The translations under genes were made by a program, and so were the position numbers. The notes beneath the pieces are model-generated. The model saw only the letters and a list, made by a program, of their open reading frames with translations, did no database searches and was not told where the DNA came from. Of a DNA stretch of 45,807 nucleotides, positions 19,733 to 27,470 are shown one piece after another (the stretch's first letter is position 1; every line of letters starts with the position of its first letter). The stretch covers positions 1 through 45,807 of the forward strand of contig NZ_VXKJ01000047.1 of the NCBI RefSeq assembly GCF_008693075.1, read 5' to 3'. The stretch is from Corynebacterium phocae. Its GTDB lineage: Bacteria > Actinomycetota > Actinomycetes > Mycobacteriales > Mycobacteriaceae.

Positions 19733-20371
19733 TTACTTGTCCCACGTCAGCGCGGGAGATACCGGCTTGGCCTTGGGCGGCACGGCGTCCGGGCGGCGCA
19801 GATACAGCGGCACCAGTGGCTCCGGCTGTTGGTCCAGGGCGGCGCAGGCCACCAACCCCGCTGCGCGCGGGCTAATCTCGGTGCGGGGAAGCCCCGCCAG
19901 GTGCTCCGGCGGCTCAATGTGCGCGGGGAAGACCACAGCTTGGGCCTGTTGCTTCAACTCCGCCGGTTTGGTGACATCCGGACCGGAAACGCGCCGGCCG
20001 TCGCGGTAGGTTGCCCAGTAGACCTCTTTGCGGCGGGCGTCGGTGGCCACCAGCAACTCCCCCTGGCTGCCGTGCGCAATGGCGTCCAGTGAACACACCC
20101 CATGGACTGGGATCTCCAGTGCCACGCCCAACGCCTGCGCGGTGGACATGCCCACCCGCAAACCCGTGAACGGGCCCGGGCCGCAACCAACCACTACCGC
20201 GTCAAGCGCGGCGTAGTTCAGCCCGGCCACTGCAAGGAGTTCCTCGATGGTGGGGATAAGCAGCTCATTGTGGGCGCGCGTTCCCACAATGACCTTGTCT
20301 ACCGTGTCATCCGGGCCAACCAGACCGGTGACCAGGTCTTGAGTGGAGGTGTCAATGGCCAGAACGTGCAT
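19733..20371 (-). CDS. tsaB: tRNA t6A biosynthesis protein TsaB
   Basis: A 212-residue protein of the TsaD-like ASKHA fold that serves as the TsaD dimer partner. The start LAIDTSTQDLVTGLV and the signature VVGCGPGPFTGLRVGMSTAQALG are diagnostic. The C-terminal part is shorter than in TsaD and lacks the metal-binding HxxxH, as expected. Its start overlaps by 1 bp the stop of the upstream small membrane-anchored protein. Confidence 0.94.
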   Translation of the reverse strand: MHVLAIDTSTQDLVTGLVGPDDTVDKVIVGTRAHNELLIPTIEELLAVAGLNYAALDAVVVGCGPGPFTGLRVGMSTAQALGVALEIPVHGVCSLDAIAHGSQGELLVATDARRKEVYWATYRDGRRVSGPDVTKPAELKQQAQAVVFPAHIEPPEHLAGLPRTEISPRAAGLVACAALDQQPEPLVPLYLRRPDAVPPKAKPVSPALTWDK

Positions 20372-20838
20372 TAGCCTGCCAGTACCCAGCCGCCGTCTTC
20401 GGTCTTGAGCAGCGGAATCATCTGCCGGCTGTCAAAGCTTGGGACCGGCTGGCCGGAGCAAAGATCCAGCTCGTGGCGGTCGAAGTGCTCAGCATACGTC
20501 TGACCGGCATCTTTACGCACCAACAGGTAGTTATCATTGTCCTCGACGGTGCCTTCAATGCCCAGATCCGCGGCGTTAATAGACAGCGCCTGGGAGATGT
20601 CATCAGCTTCTACGCCCGGGCAGACAATAAAAGCGGTAGACCATTCATCGCCATAGACATCAGCTGGGGAAATTGCGGTAGCACGCAGGTTCTGCGTGGA
20701 GATTGTCTCCAATTTGGCCAGCAGGGAGCCGTTGACTGGGTTAGCGGCGCGGCCGGAGGCCACAGCCACCATGCCGGCCAAAGCTAAGGCGAAGGCAACG
20801 ATGACGACGGTGGTGATGAGTTTACCGATTTTATTCAC
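20371..20838 (-). CDS. Membrane-anchored protein of unknown function in the tsa cluster
   Basis: A 155-residue protein starting with GTG, with AAGGAG about 12 nt upstream. It has an N-terminal signal anchor (LITTVVIVAFALALAGMVAVA, about 8-28) and an extracytoplasmic domain with two cysteines (IVCPGVEADD; LDLCSGQPV) that could pair. I do not recognise a family. It lies between tsaE and tsaB and overlaps the tsaB start by 1 bp, so it is co-expressed with t6A genes, though a secreted domain has no obvious role in tRNA modification. Confidence 0.7.
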   Translation of the reverse strand: MNKIGKLITTVVIVAFALALAGMVAVASGRAANPVNGSLLAKLETISTQNLRATAISPADVYGDEWSTAFIVCPGVEADDISQALSINAADLGIEGTVEDNDNYLLVRKDAGQTYAEHFDRHELDLCSGQPVPSFDSRQMIPLLKTEDGGWVLAG

Positions 20839-20947
20839 GGGTTTTTCTGCTCCTTGTTGAGTGCGGAAAGAAATAAGTCTTTTGGGGTTTGACAGTTAAG
20901 ACTGTACCCTCCCCGCCAGCTAGAAACACTTTGCGGTGCTACTGTTG

Positions 20948-21424
20948 TCAGTTTCGGTGATTAAAGCTCCACGCAAACACCCGGGCGTCCGCGCAGCTTC
21001 CGGCTTCCCTATCTATGCGCACCAGCAGGTAATCCTGCTCTAACTGTTCTGCCAAGCCGGCCCCCCATTCCGCCACCACCACGGCCTGGTCAAGCTCCGT
21101 GTCCAGATCCAGCGCATCCAACTCCCCCAGGGGGTCCGTGCCGCTATCTAGCAGCCGGTAGGCGTCCATGTGGATAAGCGCCGGGCCGCCCACGGTGGAG
21201 CGGTGTTCCCGGGCAATGATAAACGTAGGCGATGTCACCCGGCCTTTGACCTGCATTCCGCGGGCTATCCCCTGGGTGAAGGTGGTCTTGCCCGCGCCCA
21301 GCGGGCCGTCCAGGATGACTACGTCACCGGTTTCTAGCGCGCGGCCTAACTCCTCCCCCAGCTGGTGCGTGGCGGGAAGGTCAGGGCACTCGCGCTGCCC
21401 GGCGCGGGGGAAGGTATCAAGCAC
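20948..21424 (-). CDS. tsaE: tRNA t6A ATPase TsaE
   Basis: A 158-residue P-loop ATPase. Walker A is GPLGAGKTTFTQGI, followed by the family motifs VTSPTFIIAREH and IHMDAYRL. It drives the cycle of the TsaB-TsaD complex in t6A synthesis. The GTG start lies inside the 3' end of alr (8-bp overlap), indicating an alr-tsaE operon. A 109-bp gap separates it from the next gene of the cluster, which may therefore have its own promoter. Confidence 0.95.
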   Translation of the reverse strand: MLDTFPRAGQRECPDLPATHQLGEELGRALETGDVVILDGPLGAGKTTFTQGIARGMQVKGRVTSPTFIIAREHRSTVGGPALIHMDAYRLLDSGTDPLGELDALDLDTELDQAVVVAEWGAGLAEQLEQDYLLVRIDREAGSCADARVFAWSFNHRN

Positions 21425-22502
21425 GGCTGTCTCCTATATATTTCCGTTGGGTTCGCCCGGTGGGGCGGCAGACAATTTCATAATTAATGGTTCCGGATAC
21501 GTTGGCAAGTTCGGTGGCGCTCATGCCACCTTTCCCGAAGATGACGGCGGTATCGAAGGCGCGCACGGCGTGCGGGTTGGTGCCCAGGTCCACCACTATC
21601 TGGTCCATGCACACCCGGCCTACCTGTTCATAGAGCTTTCCGCCGATGCCCACTTTCAGCGCCCCCTGCACCCCCCGCGGCAGGCCGTCGGCGTAACCCA
21701 CTGGCACGTTGGCCACAAAACCGTCCGCAGCGGCGCAGTGGGTGAGCCCGTAAGAAGTGCCTTCCCCTGCCTTGAGGGGCTTGACGGCCACCACGCGCGA
21801 GCGCCAGGTCATGGCTGGTTCCAACCCGTGTTCTAGCCCCTCAATGGGTTCCAGCCCGTAGCAGCCAAGCCCCACCCGCACCATCTGGAAGTGCAGATCC
21901 GGGCGGGTGAGGGTGGCAGCGGTGTTAGCCAGGTGGTTTATCGCGCAGTTCAGCCCGGCTGCGCGTGCGCTTTCAACCGCCGCCGCAAACTCCCGGGCCT
22001 GCACGTCGTTGTGCGGGTTACCCGGCTCATCTGCGCAGGCCAAATGGCTCATGATTCCCAGCACCGCCACGTTCGGGGCGTCGCGGAGGAGACCGAATAC
22101 TTCCGGCCACTCCTCCCGGTCCAACCCGGCGCGGTGCATGCCGGTTTCTACCTTGATGTAGACGCGAATCGGGAAACCGGTGCGGGAGACGGCCTTAGCC
22201 TGCGCCAGCGAGGACACGGCCAGGTCTATACCGGGTGTGAGTTCTTCCTCCGGGGACCAGATCCATGCCAGGACCGGCAGGCTGGTGCGCCCGGATTCCT
22301 TCACAGCGCGGGCTTCTGCCAGCGTGGCCACTCCCAAGGCGTCTGCGCCGGCGGCCTCCATTACTGGCACCAGTTCCCTCACACCGTGCCCGTAGGCGTC
22401 CGCCTTCACCACGCACATCAGCTGTGTGCCAGGCGAAAGGCTAGCCTTGATAGCCGCCACGTTGCGGGCGACGGCAGAGGTGTCAATAACGGTTTCGAGC
22501 AT
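21417..22502 (-). CDS. alr: Alanine racemase
   Basis: A 361-residue fold-type III PLP enzyme that makes D-alanine for peptidoglycan. The PLP lysine is in VVKADAYGHG (Lys33), the segment VYIKVETGMHRAGL lies in the barrel, and the second catalytic base lies in the GEGTSYGLTH region. Length is normal. It is the first gene of an operon continuing into tsaE, and the HipA-like/DUF3037 insertion lies directly upstream. Confidence 0.96.
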   Translation of the reverse strand: MLETVIDTSAVARNVAAIKASLSPGTQLMCVVKADAYGHGVRELVPVMEAAGADALGVATLAEARAVKESGRTSLPVLAWIWSPEEELTPGIDLAVSSLAQAKAVSRTGFPIRVYIKVETGMHRAGLDREEWPEVFGLLRDAPNVAVLGIMSHLACADEPGNPHNDVQAREFAAAVESARAAGLNCAINHLANTAATLTRPDLHFQMVRVGLGCYGLEPIEGLEHGLEPAMTWRSRVVAVKPLKAGEGTSYGLTHCAAADGFVANVPVGYADGLPRGVQGALKVGIGGKLYEQVGRVCMDQIVVDLGTNPHAVRAFDTAVIFGKGGMSATELANVSGTINYEIVCRPTGRTQRKYIGDSRA

Positions 22503-22536
22503 GTCCTTATTCTGCCACGGAGACCAGTCCAGGGGC

Positions 22537-23391
22537 TTAAACTTTCTGTGCTAAGGACGCAACATGTGTTGCTAGGTGCTCGACTTCTAGGATCTTGATC
22601 CCGAGGTTGGCCCAGGGGCTTTGATAGGTGGACAGTAGTTCCAGGTTGTGCTCTAAGGTGTGCGCCGGGTCCTGCGCCGGGGTGGTAAGCACCACGGGCA
22701 CGTCTTTAGAAATCACCAGACGGGCCTTTGCAACTTTTAGTTCCGCACCATCTTCCCGAAATTCTTGCATCCGGTAAGTGAATACCTGAAGACTCTCGGA
22801 AAGCTGGCTACGGCTTTGAGTATCTAGGGACAGCACGCGGTTGAGGTCCAGGACTTGGTCTTCTTTCACCACGCCCACATCAAATTTCTGCTCGGCCCAA
22901 TCGCTGAGGATTAATCTAGGCTCGGAGACCAGAAATTGCCGAAGCCTAGCCTCGCCGCGATAGCAGTTCTTAACGGTCGCCCTCACGCGTTCGGGTTGCG
23001 CCCTGCTTTCCCCGGGGAAGATCAACTTGTCAAAAAGGAAGTCAGCCGCTTCTTCCAAACTGTTTGCCGAGACTACATTCGGAGGGTCAATGAGAACCAG
23101 GTTATTCCACCGTTCGACGGCCAGGTTGAGAAGCTCGCGAGGTGAAGGCTTAATCTGCAAATCCAGGGTGGGCTCTTCATTAGCGGCGTCCTGCAGCATT
23201 TTTTTTAATTGAGCGATTTGAATTTGTGCACCCCGACTACTGGGAAACGTTCGCAGCTTGGCACCCAGCGTGTTCAGGAATCTGAATCCGAAGCTGTTGT
23301 TCTCACTGTCTCCGACGATTACGCCTACACCCAGGCGCGTCACCGACGCGGGAGTTGGCTTAACCCGGACTGTCCAATAGTTAAATTTCAC
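22537..23391 (-). CDS. DUF3037 domain protein, partner of the HipA-like kinase
   Basis: A 284-residue protein. The N-terminus (FNYWTVRVKPTPASVTRLGVGVIVGD) resembles the DUF3037 family, which begins with a Y-x-x-x-R...P segment followed by N/G-V-G-V. The middle carries conserved-looking Arg/Lys residues and the rest is predicted alpha/beta with no membrane segment. Its start overlaps the HipA-like gene by 4 bp (ATGA at 23388-23391), so the two are a translationally coupled pair. DUF3037 genes are often found next to HipA-like kinase genes; their joint function (toxin-antitoxin, defence or other) is not established to my knowledge. It ends 34 bp before alr and may be read into by, or read into, the alr operon. 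Confidence 0.7.
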   Translation of the reverse strand: MKFNYWTVRVKPTPASVTRLGVGVIVGDSENNSFGFRFLNTLGAKLRTFPSSRGAQIQIAQLKKMLQDAANEEPTLDLQIKPSPRELLNLAVERWNNLVLIDPPNVVSANSLEEAADFLFDKLIFPGESRAQPERVRATVKNCYRGEARLRQFLVSEPRLILSDWAEQKFDVGVVKEDQVLDLNRVLSLDTQSRSQLSESLQVFTYRMQEFREDGAELKVAKARLVISKDVPVVLTTPAQDPAHTLEHNLELLSTYQSPWANLGIKILEVEHLATHVASLAQKV

Positions 23392-24164
23392 CGTTCACCC
23401 CTCCTTTCCGAATCCAGTTCGAGTTGTTCAAGCTGACCAATTGCGTACTCTTTTCGTCCAAGCACATAATCCGCGATCTCATCGGGGATTGTAGTCCCTA
23501 TGTCCCAGGCCCTTGGCATTCTCGCACGGATGGCGGCAGCTAGATGCTCATCCAACCGCGCAACTGACTCGATAGCTCCTGACCAATTCCCCGCGATGGA
23601 GCCGGGCTTAAGGAATGGCACTTCCGGCCTTCCAAAACTGTATTTAAAATCTCCGAATCCCCAGGGAGCTTCCTGGGAGCCAAACCAGAATGCATGGTCA
23701 ACCGAATAGATAGAGAAATCGTTCATCTGGTCATAAAAGAATTGAATATCCTCGGCGTTACACAGGAACCACAACGCAAAAAGCAGAGGAATACGCTCAA
23801 AGTTTCTATCATCCTCCGTATGCCGGAGAATTCCGGGGCTTTCTAAAACCTCAATGTCTACAACTTCGCTGCGCGAGGCGAACACCGGTTGGTCATCGAG
23901 CAGATAACCACCTTTATCAAGGTATATGCCCTGCAAGTCCTCACTGACTGTGAGTACTGACCATTTGGGTATTGGAGCACCGAGTGCGTCTCCTACGACA
24001 CCTGCAGCGACCTCACAGGCCGCCGCGTCAGCCCCCTGCGGACCATTGGGATGCTTGCACCAGTAATCATGGCCATCCGTTGCGGAAGCAAAGAAAGGCT
24101 TAGCCCCTGTGTTTGCCACGTGCAGAACCACACGAACTTCTGGATTATCAAGACTTTCCACCAT
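23388..24164 (-). CDS. HipA-like kinase-fold protein with atypical catalytic loop
   Basis: A 258-residue protein (start chosen at ATG 24164; a frame to 24215 exists). The N-lobe resembles HipA_2-type proteins: a strand ending WCKHPN with candidate ATP-binding Lys37, then AACEVAAGVVGDALGAPIP with Glu51. The catalytic segment reads FLCNAEDIQFFYDQ where HipA has a D-R-H-x-x-N loop: Asp139 is kept, but Arg, His and the Mg-binding Asn (+5) are replaced by Ile, Gln and Tyr. The metal-binding DFG equivalent is VDHAF (Asp156). Unlike E. coli HipA, there is no hipB-like helix-turn-helix partner; the partner is DUF3037. It could be an active kinase with a changed loop or a pseudokinase. The pair interrupts the alr-glmS gene order. 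Confidence 0.68.
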   Translation of the reverse strand: MVESLDNPEVRVVLHVANTGAKPFFASATDGHDYWCKHPNGPQGADAAACEVAAGVVGDALGAPIPKWSVLTVSEDLQGIYLDKGGYLLDDQPVFASRSEVVDIEVLESPGILRHTEDDRNFERIPLLFALWFLCNAEDIQFFYDQMNDFSIYSVDHAFWFGSQEAPWGFGDFKYSFGRPEVPFLKPGSIAGNWSGAIESVARLDEHLAAAIRARMPRAWDIGTTIPDEIADYVLGRKEYAIGQLEQLELDSERRGER

Positions 24165-24190
24165 GCGCCACCACCCGCTCCGCTTAGTGC

Positions 24191-24213
24191 GGCCCGCCCC
24201 AAGATGGCGGGCC
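24191..24213. terminator. 8-bp perfect hairpin between glmS and the HipA-like gene
   Basis: GGCCCGCC (24191-24198) and GGCGGGCC (24206-24213) form a perfect stem with a 7-nt loop, located between the glmS stop and the HipA-like start. On the minus strand no T tract follows, so glmS termination would be partial. It may also set the upper boundary of the HipA-like transcript. Confidence 0.45.
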
Positions 24214-24275
24214 ACGTTTTAAAACAGCTTAGGCTAAACCGTGTGGTGCGGCCCGATAAAGCCGAAAATCTAGAA

Positions 24276-26153
24276 CTATTCCACGGTCACGGACTTGGCC
24301 AGGTTGCGCGGCTGATCCACGTCATAGCCTTTAGTCTCAGCCATTACGCAGGCGAAAATCTGCAAAGGCACGGTGGCTAGCAGCGGCTGCATGAGAGTGG
24401 GGGCTTGTGGAATACGGATGACGTGGTTGGCGTAGTCCTCCACGGCCGTGTCGCCCTCCTCCGCGATGACCAAGGTGATGGCGCCACGCGCGCGGACCTC
24501 CTGGATGTTGGAGACCACCTTGGAGTGCAAGGAGTCGCGGCCGCGTGGGGAGGGCACGATGACAAAGACCGGCTGACCCTCCTCCACCAACGCGATAGGA
24601 CCATGCTTGAGCTCCCCGGCGGCGAACCCTTCCGCGTGCAAGTAGGCAATCTCCTTCAGCTTCAGCGCGCCCTCCAACGCTACCGGGAAGCCCACGTGGC
24701 GGCCTAAAAACAACACCGAGGTGGCGTCCTGCATGGACTTAGCCAGCTCCGCGACCTGTGCCTTGTTGTCAATGACCGCCTCGATCTTCTCCGGCATCTG
24801 GCGAAGCTCCGAAATCACCATCTGGACCTCATCGGTGAACATGTTGCCGCGCAGCTGCGCCAGGTAGAGCCCCAGCAGATAGGTGGCCGTAATTTGTGCC
24901 AGGAAAGCCTTGGTGGATGCAACCGCAATCTCTGGGCCGGCGTGGGTGTACAAGGCGGCATCGGCCTCACGCGGAATGGATGAGCCCTGGGTGTTGCAGA
25001 TGGCTATGACCTTGGCACCCTGCTCGCGTGCGTGGCGCACCGCCATGAGGGTATCCATGGTCTCCCCGGACTGCGACAGCGCCACCACCAGTGTTCTTGG
25101 CGTGACGATTGGGTCGCGGTAACGGAATTCATGGGCCAGCTCCACCTCAGTGGGAATCCGGCACCAGTGCTCAATGGCGTAGCGCGCCACATGACCTGCA
25201 TAAGCCGCCGTGCCACACGCAATCACAATGATTTTATCAACCGACTTCAGTAGCGATTCCTCAATATGAACCTCATCAAGGGTCAACCGGCCCTGCTCAT
25301 CAAAACGCCCAAACAACGTGTCACGCACGGCCGCCGGCTGATCATGGATTTCCTTTTCCATGAAAGAGCCAAAACCATCCTTCTTGGCCGCCGCCGCGTC
25401 CCACTCAATATGGAAAGACTTACCCTCTGCCGGGTTTCCCTCATAGTCAGTGATTGCAATGTCATCGGCCGTAATCGTTACAACTTGGTCATTGCCCATT
25501 TCCACCGCCTGCTTGGTGTAGTCAATGAATCCGGAAACATCAGAACCCAAAAAGTTCTCCCCCTCCCCGAGGCCAATAACCAAAGGGGAGTCCCGGCGGG
25601 CCGCCACAATACGGTCCGGTTGATCCGCGTGGATACCCAAAAGGGTGAACGCCCCCTCAAAGCGCTGGCATACCTTACGCATAGCGCGAGTTAAGTCCCG
25701 CTCCTGCTCGAAAGCGTGGGCCAGCGCAGTAGCAGCTACCTCCGTGTCCGTCTCCGAAACAAAGTTGTACCCAAGCTCTGTTAGCTCCGTTTTGAGCTCC
25801 GCAAAGTTTTCAATAATCCCGTTGTGCACCACGGCCAACTTGCCCCCGGCCACCACGTGCGGATGAGAGTTAATATCCGAAGGACCGCCGTGAGTAGCCC
25901 AGCGAGTATGGCCAATTCCCAGAACGGAGTCCGCTAGGGGACGCTGCGCAATCTCTTCCTCAAGCTTGGCCACCTTGCCGGCTTTCTTGCGCCAATCAAT
26001 TGCACCATCCGCATATACGGCGACGCCCGCGGAGTCATAGCCACGGTATTCCAAGCGGCGCAGACCTTCCAGAACCACGTCGAGGGCAAAGTATTCCCTT
26101 GAGGCTTCCCCGCTATTTTCAGGCTTAGCAATGTATCCAACAATTCCACACAT
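24276..26153 (-). CDS. glmS: Glutamine-fructose-6-phosphate aminotransferase (isomerising)
   Basis: A 625-residue enzyme that makes glucosamine-6-phosphate for peptidoglycan and other amino-sugar polymers. The start must be ATG 26153 because the catalytic cysteine is residue 2 (MCGIVGYIA) and becomes the N-terminal nucleophile; the longer frame to 26195 is not used. The glutaminase domain contains GIGHTRWATHG and GIIENF. The two SIS sugar-isomerase domains contain IACGTAAYAGHVARY and LFLGRHVGFPVALEGALKLKEI, and the protein ends SVTVE as usual. No strong ribosome-binding site precedes the ATG; see the -10 entry. There is no glmS ribozyme signature upstream. Confidence 0.97.
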   Translation of the reverse strand: MCGIVGYIAKPENSGEASREYFALDVVLEGLRRLEYRGYDSAGVAVYADGAIDWRKKAGKVAKLEEEIAQRPLADSVLGIGHTRWATHGGPSDINSHPHVVAGGKLAVVHNGIIENFAELKTELTELGYNFVSETDTEVAATALAHAFEQERDLTRAMRKVCQRFEGAFTLLGIHADQPDRIVAARRDSPLVIGLGEGENFLGSDVSGFIDYTKQAVEMGNDQVVTITADDIAITDYEGNPAEGKSFHIEWDAAAAKKDGFGSFMEKEIHDQPAAVRDTLFGRFDEQGRLTLDEVHIEESLLKSVDKIIVIACGTAAYAGHVARYAIEHWCRIPTEVELAHEFRYRDPIVTPRTLVVALSQSGETMDTLMAVRHAREQGAKVIAICNTQGSSIPREADAALYTHAGPEIAVASTKAFLAQITATYLLGLYLAQLRGNMFTDEVQMVISELRQMPEKIEAVIDNKAQVAELAKSMQDATSVLFLGRHVGFPVALEGALKLKEIAYLHAEGFAAGELKHGPIALVEEGQPVFVIVPSPRGRDSLHSKVVSNIQEVRARGAITLVIAEEGDTAVEDYANHVIRIPQAPTLMQPLLATVPLQIFACVMAETKGYDVDQPRNLAKSVTVE

Positions 26154-26160
26154 GGGGCAC

Positions 26161-26166
26161 AGAGTA
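26161..26166 (-). promoter_or_regulatory. Possible leaderless -10 box of glmS
   Basis: On the minus strand TACTCT ends 7 nt before the fixed glmS ATG, and the 20 nt before the ATG are pyrimidine-rich with no ribosome-binding site. A good -35 at 17-bp spacing is not seen, so support is moderate. Confidence 0.35.
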
Positions 26167-26342
26167 CCGGAGGAAAAGCGACGCCAGAGAATCAAAAATT
26201 AAGAAGTCTCAAGGTCAGACATCAGCTGTTCACCCCGCCCCGGGACCGCGGAATTCCATAGCTCCGGGTCACGGCAAAGAACATTTTGGCCACAAACCCG
26301 GCCGTTACACCCCCATTAGCCCACACACAGTTAAATATCCTC

Positions 26343-26348
26343 TATCCT
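26343..26348 (+). promoter_or_regulatory. Possible leaderless -10 box of the hydrolase-fold gene
   Basis: TATCCT ends 7 nt before the GTG at 26356 and no ribosome-binding site is present. No good -35 at 17-bp spacing. Confidence 0.4.
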
Positions 26349-26355
26349 AAAAAGC

Positions 26356-27189
26356 GTGTCTGCGAATCTAAAGAAGCATCTGGCAACCCTGTCCAAGCGT
26401 GGCCCCCACCGCGTGCTCGTAGGAGATCTCTCCTACGCCGGCATTGACGGCAAGGTCTATACCCCCGCCGAAGGCAAAGGCCTTCCCGCCGTAGCGTTTG
26501 GCCACGACTGGCGAAAGAAAGTCAAGGACTACCACGCCACCCTGCGCCACCTGGCCAGCTGGGGAATTGTGGTAGCCGCACCAGATACGGAAACCGGCAT
26601 TATCCCCAACCACCGCAACCTAGCAGCAGATATGGAATCCGCGCTCCAAATCACCGCCGGCGTCAAGCTAGGCAACGGCAACATCACCGTGGCTCCCGGC
26701 AAGCTGGGCATGATCGGCCACGGCATGGGCGGCGGTGCCGCCGTGCTAGCTGCGGTTGACAATGAAAAGGTCAAGGCAATCGCCTCCATCTACCCCGCCT
26801 CCACTTCCCCCTCCGCCACCACGGCCGCCCGCCGGGTGGAAATCCCCGGCCTTATCATTGGCTCCGAAGATGATGACATCTTCCGCGCCGGCAACCCCGC
26901 CAAACTTGCCTATAACTGGAAAGGCGACGCAGTATACCGCGAAATTGACGGCGGCACCCAGTCCGGTTTCAGCGAGGACCGCTGGTACAAACTGCTCGTT
27001 GGAACTGACGCCTTCCAGGGCGGTGCCACCGAAATTGCCCGTGGCCTAGTCACCGGCTTCTTGCTATCTACCCTGGGCAAGGAAGACAAGTACGACGACT
27101 TCGCGGAAGTAGACGCTACCGCCAAGAAAGTCTCTTCCCCCACCGGTGAGGACCTGGCCGACAAGGCCGGCGTGAGCAAGGACGATTAG
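26356..27189 (+). CDS. Alpha/beta-hydrolase fold protein lacking the nucleophile serine
   Basis: A 277-residue protein with the alpha/beta-hydrolase layout: a PAVAFGHDW oxyanion-region strand, the segment YHATLRHLASWGIVVAAPDTET, and a nucleophile elbow reading GMIGHGMGGGAAVLA. The usual elbow is GHSMGG; here Gly123 replaces the serine. A possible acid lies in IIGSEDDDIF, but without a nucleophile the classical triad is broken. A close family relative occurs at this position (Rv3438) in mycobacteria, as I recall. It could be a binding protein or pseudoenzyme. It is divergent from glmS and convergent with the small gene at 27186, whose end it overlaps by 4 bp. Confidence 0.75.
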   Translation: MSANLKKHLATLSKRGPHRVLVGDLSYAGIDGKVYTPAEGKGLPAVAFGHDWRKKVKDYHATLRHLASWGIVVAAPDTETGIIPNHRNLAADMESALQITAGVKLGNGNITVAPGKLGMIGHGMGGGAAVLAAVDNEKVKAIASIYPASTSPSATTAARRVEIPGLIIGSEDDDIFRAGNPAKLAYNWKGDAVYREIDGGTQSGFSEDRWYKLLVGTDAFQGGATEIARGLVTGFLLSTLGKEDKYDDFAEVDATAKKVSSPTGEDLADKAGVSKDD

Positions 27190-27470
27190 TCCCGCCGCAA
27201 CACCGACCTTATCTGCCCCGGCATACCACCGTATGCCGGGGCTTGTGCATGAGCGCTTCCTTGGCTTTGCCCCCGCAGGGTGTGCTGCCCGGTGCCATAG
27301 CCAGTCCCCGGTGTACGGTGTTCCCCACCCATCTGGTTTCGGGCATTCTCCGCCGCCTTTTCCACATCAGACTGCGCCTTGGCCAGCGTTCTTTCAAAAT
27401 CCACCATTCGCTGGGCGGTACGGTCACGAAACGCGCGAGCGAATTCATCAAAGTCAACTTGGTATGCCAT
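27186..27470 (-). CDS. Small charged protein of unknown function
   Basis: A 94-residue protein starting at ATG 27470, which overlaps the stop of the upstream gene (TAATG). Residues about 1-45 form a predicted amphipathic charged helix (VDFDEFARAFRDRTAQRMVDFERTLAKAQ), and the C-terminal half is Gly/Gln/His-rich and probably disordered, ending IRSVLRRD. Length and helix content are reminiscent of small WXG100-like or chaperone-like proteins, but there is no WXG motif. It is the third gene of the cluster 29434-27186. Confidence 0.6.
   Translation of the reverse strand: MAYQVDFDEFARAFRDRTAQRMVDFERTLAKAQSDVEKAAENARNQMGGEHRTPGTGYGTGQHTLRGQSQGSAHAQAPAYGGMPGQIRSVLRRD

Noticed and set aside
26154..26355. 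glmS ribozyme or riboswitch upstream of glmS
   Set aside because: The region is short, lacks the ribozyme core, and the ATG has no leader structure; actinobacterial glmS is not known for it.
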